Below are positions 45,192 to 54,866 of a DNA stretch of 64,000 bases, in pieces. The translations under genes were made by a program, and so were the position numbers. This stretch comes from Hyphomicrobium facile (lineage in GTDB: Bacteria; Pseudomonadota; Alphaproteobacteria; Rhizobiales; Hyphomicrobiaceae). Every line of letters begins with the position of its first letter. Within the stretch, counting starts at the first letter, position 1. The DNA lies in NCBI RefSeq assembly GCF_900116175.1, contig NZ_FPCH01000003.1:434001-498000 (forward strand), given 5' to 3'. Under the pieces are notes generated by a model. That model ran no database searches and was not told the origin of the DNA. It worked only from the letters and a program-made list of their open reading frames with translations.

Positions 45192-46295
45192 TTGAATTTA
45201 AGCCTTAAGCAGCCTTTGCGAGCGGAGAGCCGCGCCGACATTTTGATCGGCGACGCGCGACCAACAGCCACGCCGCAGGCTCTCATGCCGGAAACGCAGA
45301 AGCAGCGTGTTCGCCGGCTCGCAGCTCACTGTCAGAAATACCGCGGTGCGGTCCCGCGGGTCGCAGTGCAGCAATTGTTGACGACGTTCGTCCCGCTCGT
45401 CCTCATCGTCGGCGTCATGTTCGCGACGGTCGAACATGCTTACTGGGCGACGCTGCTTCTTGCCTTCCCGGCTGCAGGGCTCGTCGTTCGCGCCTTCATC
45501 ATCCAGCACGATTGCGGCCACGGCTCATTCTTCGCCTCCCGGTCCCTCAACGATTTCGTCGGACGCTGCATGAGCGTGTTCACGCTCGCCCCTTATGGGC
45601 TCTGGCGGCGGGAGCATGCGCACCATCATGCGTCATCGGGAAATCTCGATCGTCGCGGCGCAGGCGACATCGACACTATGACGGTCAAAGAATACCAGCA
45701 GCTCTCGACGTTCGGGAAGCTGCACTACAGGCTCTATCGCAATCCGCTGTTCCTGTTCGGCTTCGGCGTGCCTGCCTACTTCCTCATTCTGCAACGGTTG
45801 CCGTGGTTTCACGCGCTGCCGCCGCGCGACACCTGGAAGAGCGTGATGGCGCTCAACGCCGGCCTCGTGGCGCTCTATGCTCCCCTTTGCTACTTCTTCG
45901 GCTTCGCCAACGTGTTGTGGGTCGGACTGCCGGTTTTGCATCTCGCGTCGGCGACGGGCGGCTGGCTGTTCTTCATTCAGCATCAGTTCGAGGAGACGAC
46001 GTGGGACAAGGCTGAAGGCTGGGATTTCCAGGTCGCAGCGTTGCTCGGGTCGTCCTATTACCAATTGCCGAAGATCCTGAACTGGTTCACCGGCAATATC
46101 GGTCTGCACCACATTCATCACCTCAACAGCACGATCCCGAACTACCGGCTTTCGGCTTGTCTCGAGGCGAGCCCCGAGTTGAAGTCGATCAACCGGCTGA
46201 CGCTGCGCGACAGCATCCGGTGTGCGCGTCTCAAGCTTTGGGACGAGGATCAGCGCCGTTTGATCAGGTTCGACGAGCTTCCGGCGACAGCTTGA
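45192..46295 (+). CDS. Membrane fatty acid desaturase (acyl-lipid type)
   Basis: The 367-residue membrane protein has the three histidine boxes of acyl-lipid desaturases: HDCGH at ~106-110, HAHHH at ~142-146 and HHIHH near 300, with hydrophobic pairs between them. It binds a di-iron centre and inserts a double bond in membrane lipid acyl chains, resembling delta-12/omega-6 enzymes. Its regiospecificity cannot be read from sequence. A TTG at 45192 with AGAGGA upstream is the likely start; an ATG at 45285 is an alternative. Confidence 0.92.
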   Translation: MNLSLKQPLRAESRADILIGDARPTATPQALMPETQKQRVRRLAAHCQKYRGAVPRVAVQQLLTTFVPLVLIVGVMFATVEHAYWATLLLAFPAAGLVVRAFIIQHDCGHGSFFASRSLNDFVGRCMSVFTLAPYGLWRREHAHHHASSGNLDRRGAGDIDTMTVKEYQQLSTFGKLHYRLYRNPLFLFGFGVPAYFLILQRLPWFHALPPRDTWKSVMALNAGLVALYAPLCYFFGFANVLWVGLPVLHLASATGGWLFFIQHQFEETTWDKAEGWDFQVAALLGSSYYQLPKILNWFTGNIGLHHIHHLNSTIPNYRLSACLEASPELKSINRLTLRDSIRCARLKLWDEDQRRLIRFDELPATA

Positions 46296-46317
46296 GACGA
46301 TTTGCTATTCTATCGTC

Positions 46318-47226
46318 ATGACAGCGAAAGCCGGCCAGACGCCAGTCGATGAACTTGTTCGTATTCGCGATTGGCTGCGATACGCCGTAACCTCTATGAA
46401 CCGCGCCGGGCTTGTCTACGGGCATGGCACGACGAATGCGGTCGACGAGGCAGCTTATCTCATACTCGCGACGCTCGATCTGCCGATCGAAGACATCAAC
46501 CCTTGGCTCGATTGCCGGCTGACCTTGGCCGAACGCGAGGCCGTCAATGCGGTCATTTCAAAACGCATCGAGACGCGGAAGCCAGCCGCCTACATAACGA
46601 ACGCCGCTTACATCCAGGGACATAAGTTCTACGTGGATGAGCGCGTGATCGTGCCCCGCTCGTTCATCGGGGAACTCCTCGTTCAGGACCATCTCGGGAC
46701 AATCGTGCCCGCCCCGCTCGCGGTCCGGCGCGTGCTCGATCTCTGCACCGGTTCGGGCTGCCTTGCCATTCTCGCGGCGCTTGCATTTCCGAACGCCGAG
46801 ATCGACGCGAGTGATATTTCCGAGGATGCCCTGGCCGTCGCTCGACGCAACATCGCCGACTATGGCTTGGAGACACGCATCCGCACTTTCAAAGCGGATT
46901 TGTTCGAGGGCCTTCCGCCCGCGACCTACGATCTCATTATCTCAAATCCGCCCTACGTAACGGCGGAGGCGGTTGCAGCATTTCCGCCTGAATATCAGGC
47001 TGAGCCGACGCTTGCGCATATTGGCGGCGTCGACGGAATGGACCTTGTGAGGCGCATTTTGGACGGCGCACCGAGCCGGCTTTCGGCGGACGGAAGTCTC
47101 GTCGTCGAGATCGGCACGGGCCAGGAAGCTCTTGAAGCCTCGCGGCCCGACTTGCCGTTTTTGTGGCCGGACAGCGAGACGAGCGAGGGCGAAGTTTTCG
47201 CGCTTCACGCGGTCGACCTGAAGTAG
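46318..47226 (+). CDS. prmB: Ribosomal protein uL3 glutamine methyltransferase (PrmB-type)
   Basis: The 302-residue SAM-dependent methyltransferase has VLDLCTGSGCLAILAALAFP as SAM-binding motif I, DASDISEDALAVARRN, and the NPPY signature in LIISNPPYVTAEAV typical of N5-glutamine methyltransferases. Length and N-terminal helical domain fit PrmB better than release-factor PrmC. It starts 22 bases after the desaturase gene and converges on ppc. Confidence 0.9.
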   Translation: MTAKAGQTPVDELVRIRDWLRYAVTSMNRAGLVYGHGTTNAVDEAAYLILATLDLPIEDINPWLDCRLTLAEREAVNAVISKRIETRKPAAYITNAAYIQGHKFYVDERVIVPRSFIGELLVQDHLGTIVPAPLAVRRVLDLCTGSGCLAILAALAFPNAEIDASDISEDALAVARRNIADYGLETRIRTFKADLFEGLPPATYDLIISNPPYVTAEAVAAFPPEYQAEPTLAHIGGVDGMDLVRRILDGAPSRLSADGSLVVEIGTGQEALEASRPDLPFLWPDSETSEGEVFALHAVDLK

Positions 47227-47272
47227 CAGCGGCCGGCGAGAAACCGCGCGGCCGCATAACGTCTGAGGTCTC

Positions 47273-50122
47273 TCAGCCGAACGCGCCGAAGTGGTGCGAA
47301 ATGCCAGTGCCGATTTCGCGCACGAACTCGTACGAAATCTCCATCGGCGTCAGGATTTCCGTTTCCAGACGGGCATAGTCGTCGATACCGCGCGGGCGAT
47401 AGCTGGCGGGCTCGTCGAAGGTTTTGCCGGCGAGATTCTTCGCATCGTGCGGGAAGGCTCTGCGCAGAATGCTCAAGACCTCGGGGATCTCGAGGCTCAG
47501 CGCCATTTCCAGAACCTGCGTGTGAGACAGTCCATCCTGCGGAGCGAAGCGGGGCAGCTGCGCCGCGAGGATGAAGATGCGCATGATCAGCGCGAGCCTG
47601 ATGGCCTGCAGCAGATCGAGCTCGAGCCGGTTCTCGTCGGGCACGAGACCATCCTCGATGTTCTGATCGGACAGGATCGCGTGGAGATCGATCGCATCGA
47701 GGCGCAGGAGATGGACGAGCTCGGAGATGTCTCCGTGCCGGTCGTCCGGCAGCAGGTGCGTTGCGAGCGTACGGAAGGCACTGCTCAGCGCTTCCTCGCG
47801 GCCCCACGATGCACGGGCTGCCCAGAGCCCCGCATTGAAGACCTGCGAATTGGCGTCCATCGCGTTGAGGCTCGAAATCGTCTTGCCGTATCCGATCATC
47901 GCCAGCAGCGATTGCAGACGCTTCGACGATTTCACGAGCTTCTTGAAGCGCTCGCGATCGTCGCCCACCGCGGTGCCAAGGCCCGCCACGACGTTTGCGA
48001 TGTAACCGAACTGTTGAAGGATGGCGTTGTTCGGGATGGCGCGCATGCGCGCGGGATTGCCGCGATCGGACGCGTGATCGCCTTGGCGCTTCACCGGCCG
48101 CGAACCTGTCTTGAACAGCAGATTGGGACCGAACGCTCCGAGCACCGCGCGATAGCCATCGTGCGCGAAAAGCTTCTGTTGGAAGGCGCGGAGGCGAAGG
48201 AAGAAGTCGAGGCTGAAATTCTGCTCCGAATAGAACGGATCCGTCTCGGCGGGCGGAATATCACCGTCCATCACGATCGTCGCCAGCGCGCGCGTCGTCA
48301 GCCCGCGATTGCCGAAGAACATATAGCCGTCGCCGCCCTGGAAGCTCGTCTCGTGCTTGACGGGGAGGTTGGCGGCGCCAAAGCGGCGGCGTGCCTCGTT
48401 CGTCATGACGTAATGGAGGCGGCGGTAGAGATTGCCCGGATGAGCGCCCCGGCCCATCGACTCGCCGTGGGTCGAGAAGACGAGCGTCTCGACATTCTCG
48501 AGCTTCGCCTTATCGATCAGCGCAGCCAGGCCGTGGTAATAGCGCTCGACCGCGAGCGTCGCCGGGACCTGGCCGATGAAACGGCCCGCGTCGGAGAAGC
48601 CCGTCTGGATGCTCAGGCGTTTCCGTCCCTCGACGTACTTGCGATAGGCCTCTTCCTCGACGAGGCGCTCCATGATGCGAGCGCCGTTCTCCAAGCCCGA
48701 AGGCGTCTCGAAGAGCGGTGAGATATCGGTGATGTCGTCGACGCCGAAGAGCTTCGCGAAGAAGACCGCGATCAGAACGGTCGCAGGCGATTCGCATTCG
48801 GCGATGAGGAAGCGGATCGGCGTTTCCTTGTCGACGTGCTTCTTGATCTGAGCCGTGAGCGCGAACTGGCGAATTGCCGTCGCGGTCTCGAGATCGAGCG
48901 TCGCGAAGTTCACCGTCTCCGGCGAGCAGTTCTTGATCATGTCCACGATGCGGGCCAGCGACTGGCTTTCGGTCAGGTCGCGGGTCCACGGCTCGTGCAC
49001 GTAGGCGCGGAATGCGTTGTGAAGCTGCAGCGCGTTGATGCGCAAGTGAATGTGGGACATGCCGAGACCGGTTGCCTCGACGAGACCGGCGAGCGCCGCT
49101 GTCGCACGCTTCATCTGAGGCGCTTCCACGGCGTCAATCAGATTGTCGAACAACGTCTGAAGCGGCTCGACGGTCAGAAGGTTGTAGCCGTCCGTCTTGG
49201 TGATGACGTTCGCCGCTTTCGCGAGGCCATCGGCATCGTTCGCAAAGCTCTCGAGCGCCTTGATCTGCTCGTCGACGGCCGCAATGCCGAGGTCGAGCTT
49301 GCCGACGATCTGGCGGGCAATGCGCTGAGCGGCATCGCCGCTTTCGAGCTTGTGCTTCAGCACGACGAAGCGCTCGCGGACGTCGGCGAGCGCGGCGCGC
49401 TTTTCGCGGAGGCGAACTTCGAAGGAGAACGACCAGGCGATGTCGGTCCGGCCGTCGAGATCGTAGCCGACCCAGGACGCGAACGTCGTCATCTTCGGGC
49501 GCACCTTGAAAGCCGCGTCACCGAACTTCTGGGATGCAACGCTATAGAAGCCGTGCAGAAGCTCTTCGTACGCGTTGCGCAGGTTACGGATCGCGTCTTG
49601 GGCGCACTTGTGTTCGTGACGCAGCGTCAGCGCCTGTTCGGGGCGGTGCGGCAGGCCAAGCGAGACGTCAGCGGCCGGATCGGAGACCGCAATCTCGACC
49701 ATACGGCGATAAAGCGCGTCGGAAAGGCCGAAGGTCGGATGCGCGGTCAGAACGATGCCGGTCCGGGCGCGAGACCACCGCTCGGCGAAGGCTTCAATGG
49801 AGTTGCCGGATTCGTTCGCCGTCCTTTCGACGTAGGACGTGAAATCCTTGAGCGTCGTCGCCTGATCGACGTAGCCGATCTTTTCGCGAAGCCTGCGGGC
49901 CCGGCGAACGCAGGCGCGATCCATCAATCGCCCCGCTAGACCCTTGACCTCATCAAACGACACCAAATTCGATTCAAGCCGGCGCGACAGGTCGAACGCG
50001 ACGTTCAAAATCGGATTAAGCGAAGGATTGTCGGGGATCTGAGTTCTGAGACGCTTCAGCTCGTTGATCAGCTCGGTTTCATCGAGTTTGGTCGAGCCAA
50101 CCGACGGCGTCGTATCCTGCAT
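47273..50122 (-). CDS. ppc: Phosphoenolpyruvate carboxylase
   Basis: The 949-residue enzyme has TGIVLTAHPTFGLSDA with the catalytic His, VETLVFSTHGESMGRGAHPG matching the glycine-rich phosphate loop in divergent form, and a C-terminal region ending YEFVREIGTGISHHFG. It carboxylates phosphoenolpyruvate to oxaloacetate, the CO2-fixing step of the serine cycle. The ATG at 50122 has GGAG upstream. It is the last gene of the leftward sgaA-mclA-mtkA-mtkB-ppc run. Confidence 0.95.
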   Translation of the reverse strand: MQDTTPSVGSTKLDETELINELKRLRTQIPDNPSLNPILNVAFDLSRRLESNLVSFDEVKGLAGRLMDRACVRRARRLREKIGYVDQATTLKDFTSYVERTANESGNSIEAFAERWSRARTGIVLTAHPTFGLSDALYRRMVEIAVSDPAADVSLGLPHRPEQALTLRHEHKCAQDAIRNLRNAYEELLHGFYSVASQKFGDAAFKVRPKMTTFASWVGYDLDGRTDIAWSFSFEVRLREKRAALADVRERFVVLKHKLESGDAAQRIARQIVGKLDLGIAAVDEQIKALESFANDADGLAKAANVITKTDGYNLLTVEPLQTLFDNLIDAVEAPQMKRATAALAGLVEATGLGMSHIHLRINALQLHNAFRAYVHEPWTRDLTESQSLARIVDMIKNCSPETVNFATLDLETATAIRQFALTAQIKKHVDKETPIRFLIAECESPATVLIAVFFAKLFGVDDITDISPLFETPSGLENGARIMERLVEEEAYRKYVEGRKRLSIQTGFSDAGRFIGQVPATLAVERYYHGLAALIDKAKLENVETLVFSTHGESMGRGAHPGNLYRRLHYVMTNEARRRFGAANLPVKHETSFQGGDGYMFFGNRGLTTRALATIVMDGDIPPAETDPFYSEQNFSLDFFLRLRAFQQKLFAHDGYRAVLGAFGPNLLFKTGSRPVKRQGDHASDRGNPARMRAIPNNAILQQFGYIANVVAGLGTAVGDDRERFKKLVKSSKRLQSLLAMIGYGKTISSLNAMDANSQVFNAGLWAARASWGREEALSSAFRTLATHLLPDDRHGDISELVHLLRLDAIDLHAILSDQNIEDGLVPDENRLELDLLQAIRLALIMRIFILAAQLPRFAPQDGLSHTQVLEMALSLEIPEVLSILRRAFPHDAKNLAGKTFDEPASYRPRGIDDYARLETEILTPMEISYEFVREIGTGISHHFGAFG

Positions 50123-50229
50123 CACCAAGGCTCCACGTCCCTAAAAGGGGACAGTATTCGTGCATAGTTCATTAGATTACCGGAGAGGGCGGCCGGAGGC
50201 AAAAAACTTCGCTCCGGCCAGCACCAATC

Positions 50230-51129
50230 TTAGGCGACTTTTTTCATCCGGCCGAGGACTTGCGCGACGGTCGCGCCCATCTCCGAAGGCGTCGGGGCGA
50301 TCGTCACGCCGCAGCCCTTGAGGATCTCGACCTTCTCGGCAGCCGATTCTCCGAACGCCGAAACGATGGCGCCCGCGTGGCCCATGCGGCGGCCCTTGGG
50401 AGCGGAAAGACCTGCGATGTAAGCGATCACAGGCTTTTTCATGTGCTCCTGGGCGAAGACGCCGGCTTCGGCTTCCTGCGGTCCACCGATTTCGCCGATC
50501 ATCAGAACGGCATCCGTATCGGGATCGTTCTCGAAGGCTTCGAGAACGTCGCGATGCGAAGATCCGTTGATCGGGTCGCCGCCGATGCCGACAGAGGTCG
50601 AAACGCCGATGCCGAGGGCCATCATCTGGGATGCAGCCTCGTAGCCGAGCGTGCCCGACCGGCCGACGATGCCGACGCGGCCCGGAAGATAGATGTGGCC
50701 GGGCATGATGCCGAGCATCGCTTTACCGGGCGAAATCGTACCGGCGCAGTTCGGCCCCGTGAGGACCATGCGGCTTTCCTTCTTGTAGCGCCGCATGTAG
50801 CGCTTCACCCGGATCATGTCCTGGGCGGGAATGCCGTCGGTGATGCAGACGCAGTATCTGATGCCGGCGTCGGCCGCTTCCATGATCGCATCAGCCGCGA
50901 ACGGCGGCGGCACGAACACGATCGAGGCTTCTGCGCCCGTCTCGTCGACCGCGCCTTTGACGGTGTTGAACACCGGCCGGCCGAGGTGGGACGTGCCGCC
51001 CTTGCCGGGGGTCACGCCGCCGACGACGTTCGAACCGTAGTCGATCATTTCCTGCGCGTGGAACGTGCCGATACGTCCGGTGAAGCCCTGGATCAGGATC
51101 GGCGTCTTTTCATTGATGAAGATTGCCAT
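50230..51129 (-). CDS. mtkB: Malate-CoA ligase (malate thiokinase) alpha-type subunit
   Basis: The 299-residue protein is SucD-like: IFINEKTPILIQGFTGRIGT as CoA-binding Rossmann start, GIMPGHIYLPGRVGIVGRSG, and the phosphohistidine region RRMGHAGAIVSAFGES. With MtkA it forms malyl-CoA from malate, CoA and ATP. The position beside mclA and ppc indicates malate thiokinase rather than succinyl-CoA synthetase. It starts 17 bases after the mtkA stop. Confidence 0.94.
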   Translation of the reverse strand: MAIFINEKTPILIQGFTGRIGTFHAQEMIDYGSNVVGGVTPGKGGTSHLGRPVFNTVKGAVDETGAEASIVFVPPPFAADAIMEAADAGIRYCVCITDGIPAQDMIRVKRYMRRYKKESRMVLTGPNCAGTISPGKAMLGIMPGHIYLPGRVGIVGRSGTLGYEAASQMMALGIGVSTSVGIGGDPINGSSHRDVLEAFENDPDTDAVLMIGEIGGPQEAEAGVFAQEHMKKPVIAYIAGLSAPKGRRMGHAGAIVSAFGESAAEKVEILKGCGVTIAPTPSEMGATVAQVLGRMKKVA

Positions 51130-51146
51130 TGGTGCGTTTCTCCTGA

Positions 51147-52313
51147 CTAGGCCGATTTTTTCGCTGCTTCGACCGCTTTTTTCGCCGCTTCCGCAAGCGT
51201 ATCGGCGCTGATCACAGTGAGACCGCTCGTGTCGATGATCTTGCGACCTTCCTCGACGTTCGTGCCGGCGAGGCGGACGACGATCGGCATCGTGATCTCA
51301 AGTTCCTTGACGGCGTCGACGACACCCTTCGCAACCCAATCGCAGCGATTGATGCCGGCGAAGACGTTGACCATGATCGCGCGAACGTTCTTGTCGCGAA
51401 GCACGGCCTTGAACGACTTCGTCACGCGTTCGGGAGAAGCGCCACCGCCGATGTCGAGGAAGTTTGCCGGTTCGCCACCTGCAAGCTTGATCATGTCGAG
51501 CGTCGCCATCGCGAGGCCGGCGCCGTTCACGATGCAGCCGATATCGCCATCGAGGCCGACGTAGGACAATCCGCGGTCGGACGCGTAGGTCTCGCGCGGG
51601 TCTTCCTGGCTCTTGTCGCGCAGCTCAGCGATGTGGGGACGGCGGAACAGGGCGTTCTCGTCGAACGACATCTTGGCGTCGAGCGCGACGACCTGCTTTT
51701 CCTTGGTGATGACGAGCGGATTGATCTCCACCATCATCGCGTCGAGATCGCGGAACGCGCGATAGCATCCCATGATCGCGGGCACGATCTTGTTGACGAT
51801 TTCGGGATCAACTCCCAGGCCAAACGCGAGTTCCCGCGCCTGGAACTGCTGCATGCCGACAGCCGGATCGACCGTTACGCGAATGATGGTGTCGGGCTGG
51901 GACGCCGAGATTTCCTCGATGTCCATGCCGCCTGCCGCAGAGGCAACCACCACGATGCGCTCGGAAGCGCGATCCATCACGAAACCGAGATAGATTTCGC
52001 GATCGATGTTCGTCGCTTCCTCGATGTAAAGGCGAGAAACGAGCTTGCCTGCCGGACCGGTCTGGTGCGTGACGAGTTTCCGGCCGAGCATGAACTCAGC
52101 CGCTTCCTCGATCTCCCGCTCGTTGCGGCAGAGCTTGACGCCACCGGCTTTGCCGCGAGCGCCAGAATGGATCTGGGCCTTTACGACAACGGCGCCGCCG
52201 AGTTCGCTCGCGCGATAGGTTGCCTGTTCAGGGCTGTAGGCGAGGCCGCCGCGGGGGATCGGCACGCCGAACTTCGAAAGAAGTTCTTTCGCCTGGTATT
52301 CATGAATGTCCAT
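51147..52313 (-). CDS. mtkA: Malate-CoA ligase (malate thiokinase) beta-type subunit
   Basis: The 388-residue protein is SucC-like with an ATP-grasp fold: [40 protein letters not shown], and [20 protein letters not shown]. It provides the nucleotide-binding and CoA-ligase half of malate thiokinase. Serine-cycle bacteria use it to activate malate before cleavage by malyl-CoA lyase. It lies between mclA and mtkB with short gaps. Confidence 0.95.
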   Translation of the reverse strand: MDIHEYQAKELLSKFGVPIPRGGLAYSPEQATYRASELGGAVVVKAQIHSGARGKAGGVKLCRNEREIEEAAEFMLGRKLVTHQTGPAGKLVSRLYIEEATNIDREIYLGFVMDRASERIVVVASAAGGMDIEEISASQPDTIIRVTVDPAVGMQQFQARELAFGLGVDPEIVNKIVPAIMGCYRAFRDLDAMMVEINPLVITKEKQVVALDAKMSFDENALFRRPHIAELRDKSQEDPRETYASDRGLSYVGLDGDIGCIVNGAGLAMATLDMIKLAGGEPANFLDIGGGASPERVTKSFKAVLRDKNVRAIMVNVFAGINRCDWVAKGVVDAVKELEITMPIVVRLAGTNVEEGRKIIDTSGLTVISADTLAEAAKKAVEAAKKSA

Positions 52314-52353
52314 CTTGGACTCCTTGGAATTCTTGACGTTTCCGGGCTTGTTC

Positions 52354-53310
52354 TTATTTGGCGCGCGCTGCTTCAGCCGCCTTGATGGCTGCGGCCGTGA
52401 CGAGCAGGTTACGGGCCATCTTCTCGGACGCGGCGTCGATCATCTTGCCGTCGAGGGAGGCTGCGCCCTTACCTTGGGCTTCGGCTTCCTTCAGCGCGAC
52501 GAGGATGCGCTCTGCGCGTTCGACTTCCTTGGCGGTCGGCGAATACACTTCGTTGGCGAGTTCGATCTGCGAAGGATGGATGGCCCACTTGCCTTCCATG
52601 CCGAGCGCTGCGCCGCGACGGGCGGCGGCCTTGTAGCCTTCCGGATCGTCGATGCCGCCGAACGGACCGTCAATCGGACGCAAGCCGAAGGCGCGGCAGG
52701 CGACGGTCATGCGCGACAGCGGGAAGTGCCACTGGTCGCCCGGATAGTCGGGGTTCAAGCCGCCGATGACGACGGTGCGGGCCTTGTTGAAGGCCGAGTA
52801 GTCGGCGACGCCGAAGTGCATCGACTCGAGGCGGCTATTGGCGGATGCAATGGCTTCGACGTTGGCCATGCCGAGCGGCGTTTCAATCAGGGCTTCGGTG
52901 CCGATCTGGTGGGGAAGGCCCTTGGCGACTTCGATCTGGCTGACGATGGTCTCGACCGCGTAGACGTCGGCGGGAACGCCAACCTTCGGGATCAGGATCG
53001 TGTCGAGCTTGTGACCGGCCTGCTCCACGATGTCGACGACGTCGCGGTACATGTAGTGCGTGTCGAGGCCGTTGATACGGACGCTGACGCTTTTGCCAGC
53101 TGCCTTCCAGTCCAGATCGTTCAGTGCCTGGATGATGTTCTTACGCGCCTGTTCCTTCTCGGGCGGGGCAACAGCATCTTCGCAATCGAGAAACACGTAA
53201 TCAGCGGCGCTCTTCAGTGCGCGATCGATCATGGTCGGGTTGGAACCCGGAACCGCGAGATACGAGCGCTGCAGTCTCTGCTTGCGGGTCGGGTAAAGCG
53301 TGAAGCTCAT
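52354..53310 (-). CDS. mclA: Malyl-CoA lyase
   Basis: The 318-residue TIM-barrel protein of the CitE/HpcH superfamily has [40 protein letters not shown] and [20 protein letters not shown], with acidic metal ligands in place. It cleaves malyl-CoA to acetyl-CoA and glyoxylate, closing the serine cycle. It follows sgaA by 101 bases that contain a strong hairpin, and precedes mtkA by 40 bases. Confidence 0.95.
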   Translation of the reverse strand: MSFTLYPTRKQRLQRSYLAVPGSNPTMIDRALKSAADYVFLDCEDAVAPPEKEQARKNIIQALNDLDWKAAGKSVSVRINGLDTHYMYRDVVDIVEQAGHKLDTILIPKVGVPADVYAVETIVSQIEVAKGLPHQIGTEALIETPLGMANVEAIASANSRLESMHFGVADYSAFNKARTVVIGGLNPDYPGDQWHFPLSRMTVACRAFGLRPIDGPFGGIDDPEGYKAAARRGAALGMEGKWAIHPSQIELANEVYSPTAKEVERAERILVALKEAEAQGKGAASLDGKMIDAASEKMARNLLVTAAAIKAAEAARAK

Positions 53311-53377
53311 GGGGGCGTGCCTTCCTAGGATTTCGCGTTTGTTATTTGGAAATGAGGGTAACCATGTCGGACGAAAC

Positions 53378-53403
53378 CGCCCGGCCTCGCAGGAGGCCGG
53401 GCG
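53378..53403 (-). terminator. Strong hairpin between sgaA and mclA (partial terminator or processing site)
   Basis: Perfect 10-bp arms CGCCCGGCCT / AGGCCGGGCG enclose a 6-base loop. Reading leftward only a short T-rich stretch (GGTTTCGT) follows, so it may stabilise the sgaA 3' end or attenuate rather than fully stop transcription. Confidence 0.5.
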
Positions 53404-53411
53404 TGATTATC

Positions 53412-54629
53412 TTAGGCAGCTTTCGCTTGCTTCGGCGTCGGGGCGGTTGCCGACTTCGTTGCGGTCTTGCTGAAGTATTCCGCAGCTGCGCCGGTGCCGG
53501 AACCGAGCTTGACGTTGATGCCGGAATCCTTGAGCGCCATTTCGACAGCGAAGAGAACGCCGCCAATCATGAACTCATCGAGCGCACCCAGGTGGCCGAT
53601 GCGGAAGACCTTGCCGGCAACCTTGTTGAGGCCAACTCCGAGCGACGTGTTGTAGCGGTAGTACGCGGTCTTCACGACGGCGTTGCTGTCAAAGCCTTCC
53701 GGAACGAGGATCGCCGAGACGGTGTCCGAGTGCCACTTCGGCTCCTTCGCGCAGAGCTTCAGGCCCCACGCATCGACGGCGTGACGGACGCCGGTCGCCA
53801 GGCGATGGTGGCGAGCGATGACGTTGTCGAGACCTTCAGCGAAGATGATGTCGAGCGACGCGCGAAGACCACGGATGAGCTGGGTCGCCGGGGTGTAGGG
53901 GAAATATCCAAGATCGTTCGTCTTGATCATATCTTCCCAGGAGAAGAAGCAGCGGTTCATACGCCCGTTCTGCGTCTTGTTGGCGTCGAGCGCCTTCTGG
54001 CTCACGGCGAGAATGCCGAGACCCGTCGGGAGCATGAAGCCCTTCTGCGAACCCGAGACGCAGCAGTCGACGCCCCATTCGCCCATACGCATGTCGAGCG
54101 AGCCGACAGACGAGACGCCATCGACGAAGAGGAGGGCCGGATGCTTGGCAGCATCGAGCGCTTTCCTGACGCCTGCGATATCGGAGCTGACGCCCGTCGC
54201 GGTTTCGTTGTGCGTGGCGAAGACAGCCTTAATCTCGTGATTCTTGTCCTTCGCGAGAATGTCAGCGTATTTCTCGAGCGGCACGCCCGTGCCCCACTCT
54301 TCGTCGCAAAGCTCGACCTTGAGGCCCATCCGCTCGGCCATATCGACCCAGAGCAGCGAGAACTGGCCAAAACGGCTCATCAGAACCTTATCGCCGACGG
54401 CGAGCGTGTTCTCGATTGCCGATTCCCAAGCGCCGGTGCCCGACGACGGGAAGATGAAAACGCGGCCATCCTTCATTTTGAAAACCTTCTTCAGGTCTTC
54501 AAATACCGGCAGCGTGAATTTCGGAAATTCCGGCGAACGCATGTCCTCCATCGGGACGTTCATTGCCATGCGAACGGCATCAGGAACATTCGTCGGGCCG
54601 GGTATGAAAAGATGAGGCGTAACAGTCAT
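53412..54629 (-). CDS. sgaA: Serine-glyoxylate aminotransferase
   Basis: The 405-residue PLP enzyme has HLFIPGPTNVPDAVRMAMNV at the N-terminus, FIFPSSGTGAWESAIENTL, and the PLP Lys in CCVSGSQKGFMLPTGLGILA. It transfers the amino group of serine to glyoxylate, giving hydroxypyruvate and glycine, a defining serine-cycle reaction. The C-terminal 30 residues are Ala/Thr/Lys-rich and probably disordered. It is the first gene of the leftward serine-cycle run; the 237 bases upstream hold its promoter. Confidence 0.96.
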   Translation of the reverse strand: MTVTPHLFIPGPTNVPDAVRMAMNVPMEDMRSPEFPKFTLPVFEDLKKVFKMKDGRVFIFPSSGTGAWESAIENTLAVGDKVLMSRFGQFSLLWVDMAERMGLKVELCDEEWGTGVPLEKYADILAKDKNHEIKAVFATHNETATGVSSDIAGVRKALDAAKHPALLFVDGVSSVGSLDMRMGEWGVDCCVSGSQKGFMLPTGLGILAVSQKALDANKTQNGRMNRCFFSWEDMIKTNDLGYFPYTPATQLIRGLRASLDIIFAEGLDNVIARHHRLATGVRHAVDAWGLKLCAKEPKWHSDTVSAILVPEGFDSNAVVKTAYYRYNTSLGVGLNKVAGKVFRIGHLGALDEFMIGGVLFAVEMALKDSGINVKLGSGTGAAAEYFSKTATKSATAPTPKQAKAA

Positions 54630-54866
54630 AGAAGCGTTCCTCCGCGCTGCGTTGTGCCAAGCCGACGGTCCCCGACGCAGCAGGGGAGACGTTCCGGCAT
54701 TCTTTTGCTGATCCTTCCGCCCGATCGCAGATGCGGGCGTCGGTCTTAACTAGCAGGGGGACAGTGACGGTGTGAACGAAAAACTATCAACACCCGGTTG
54801 GGCAGCCGCTGCTACCCACCTCATTGAGGCGGAGCGCCGCACTATGTTGCAGGTGCGCCGGCGCTT

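Noticed and set aside
50230-52313. Succinyl-CoA synthetase (sucCD)
   Set aside because: The subunits are SucCD-like, but placement between mclA and ppc in a serine-cycle run favours malate thiokinase.
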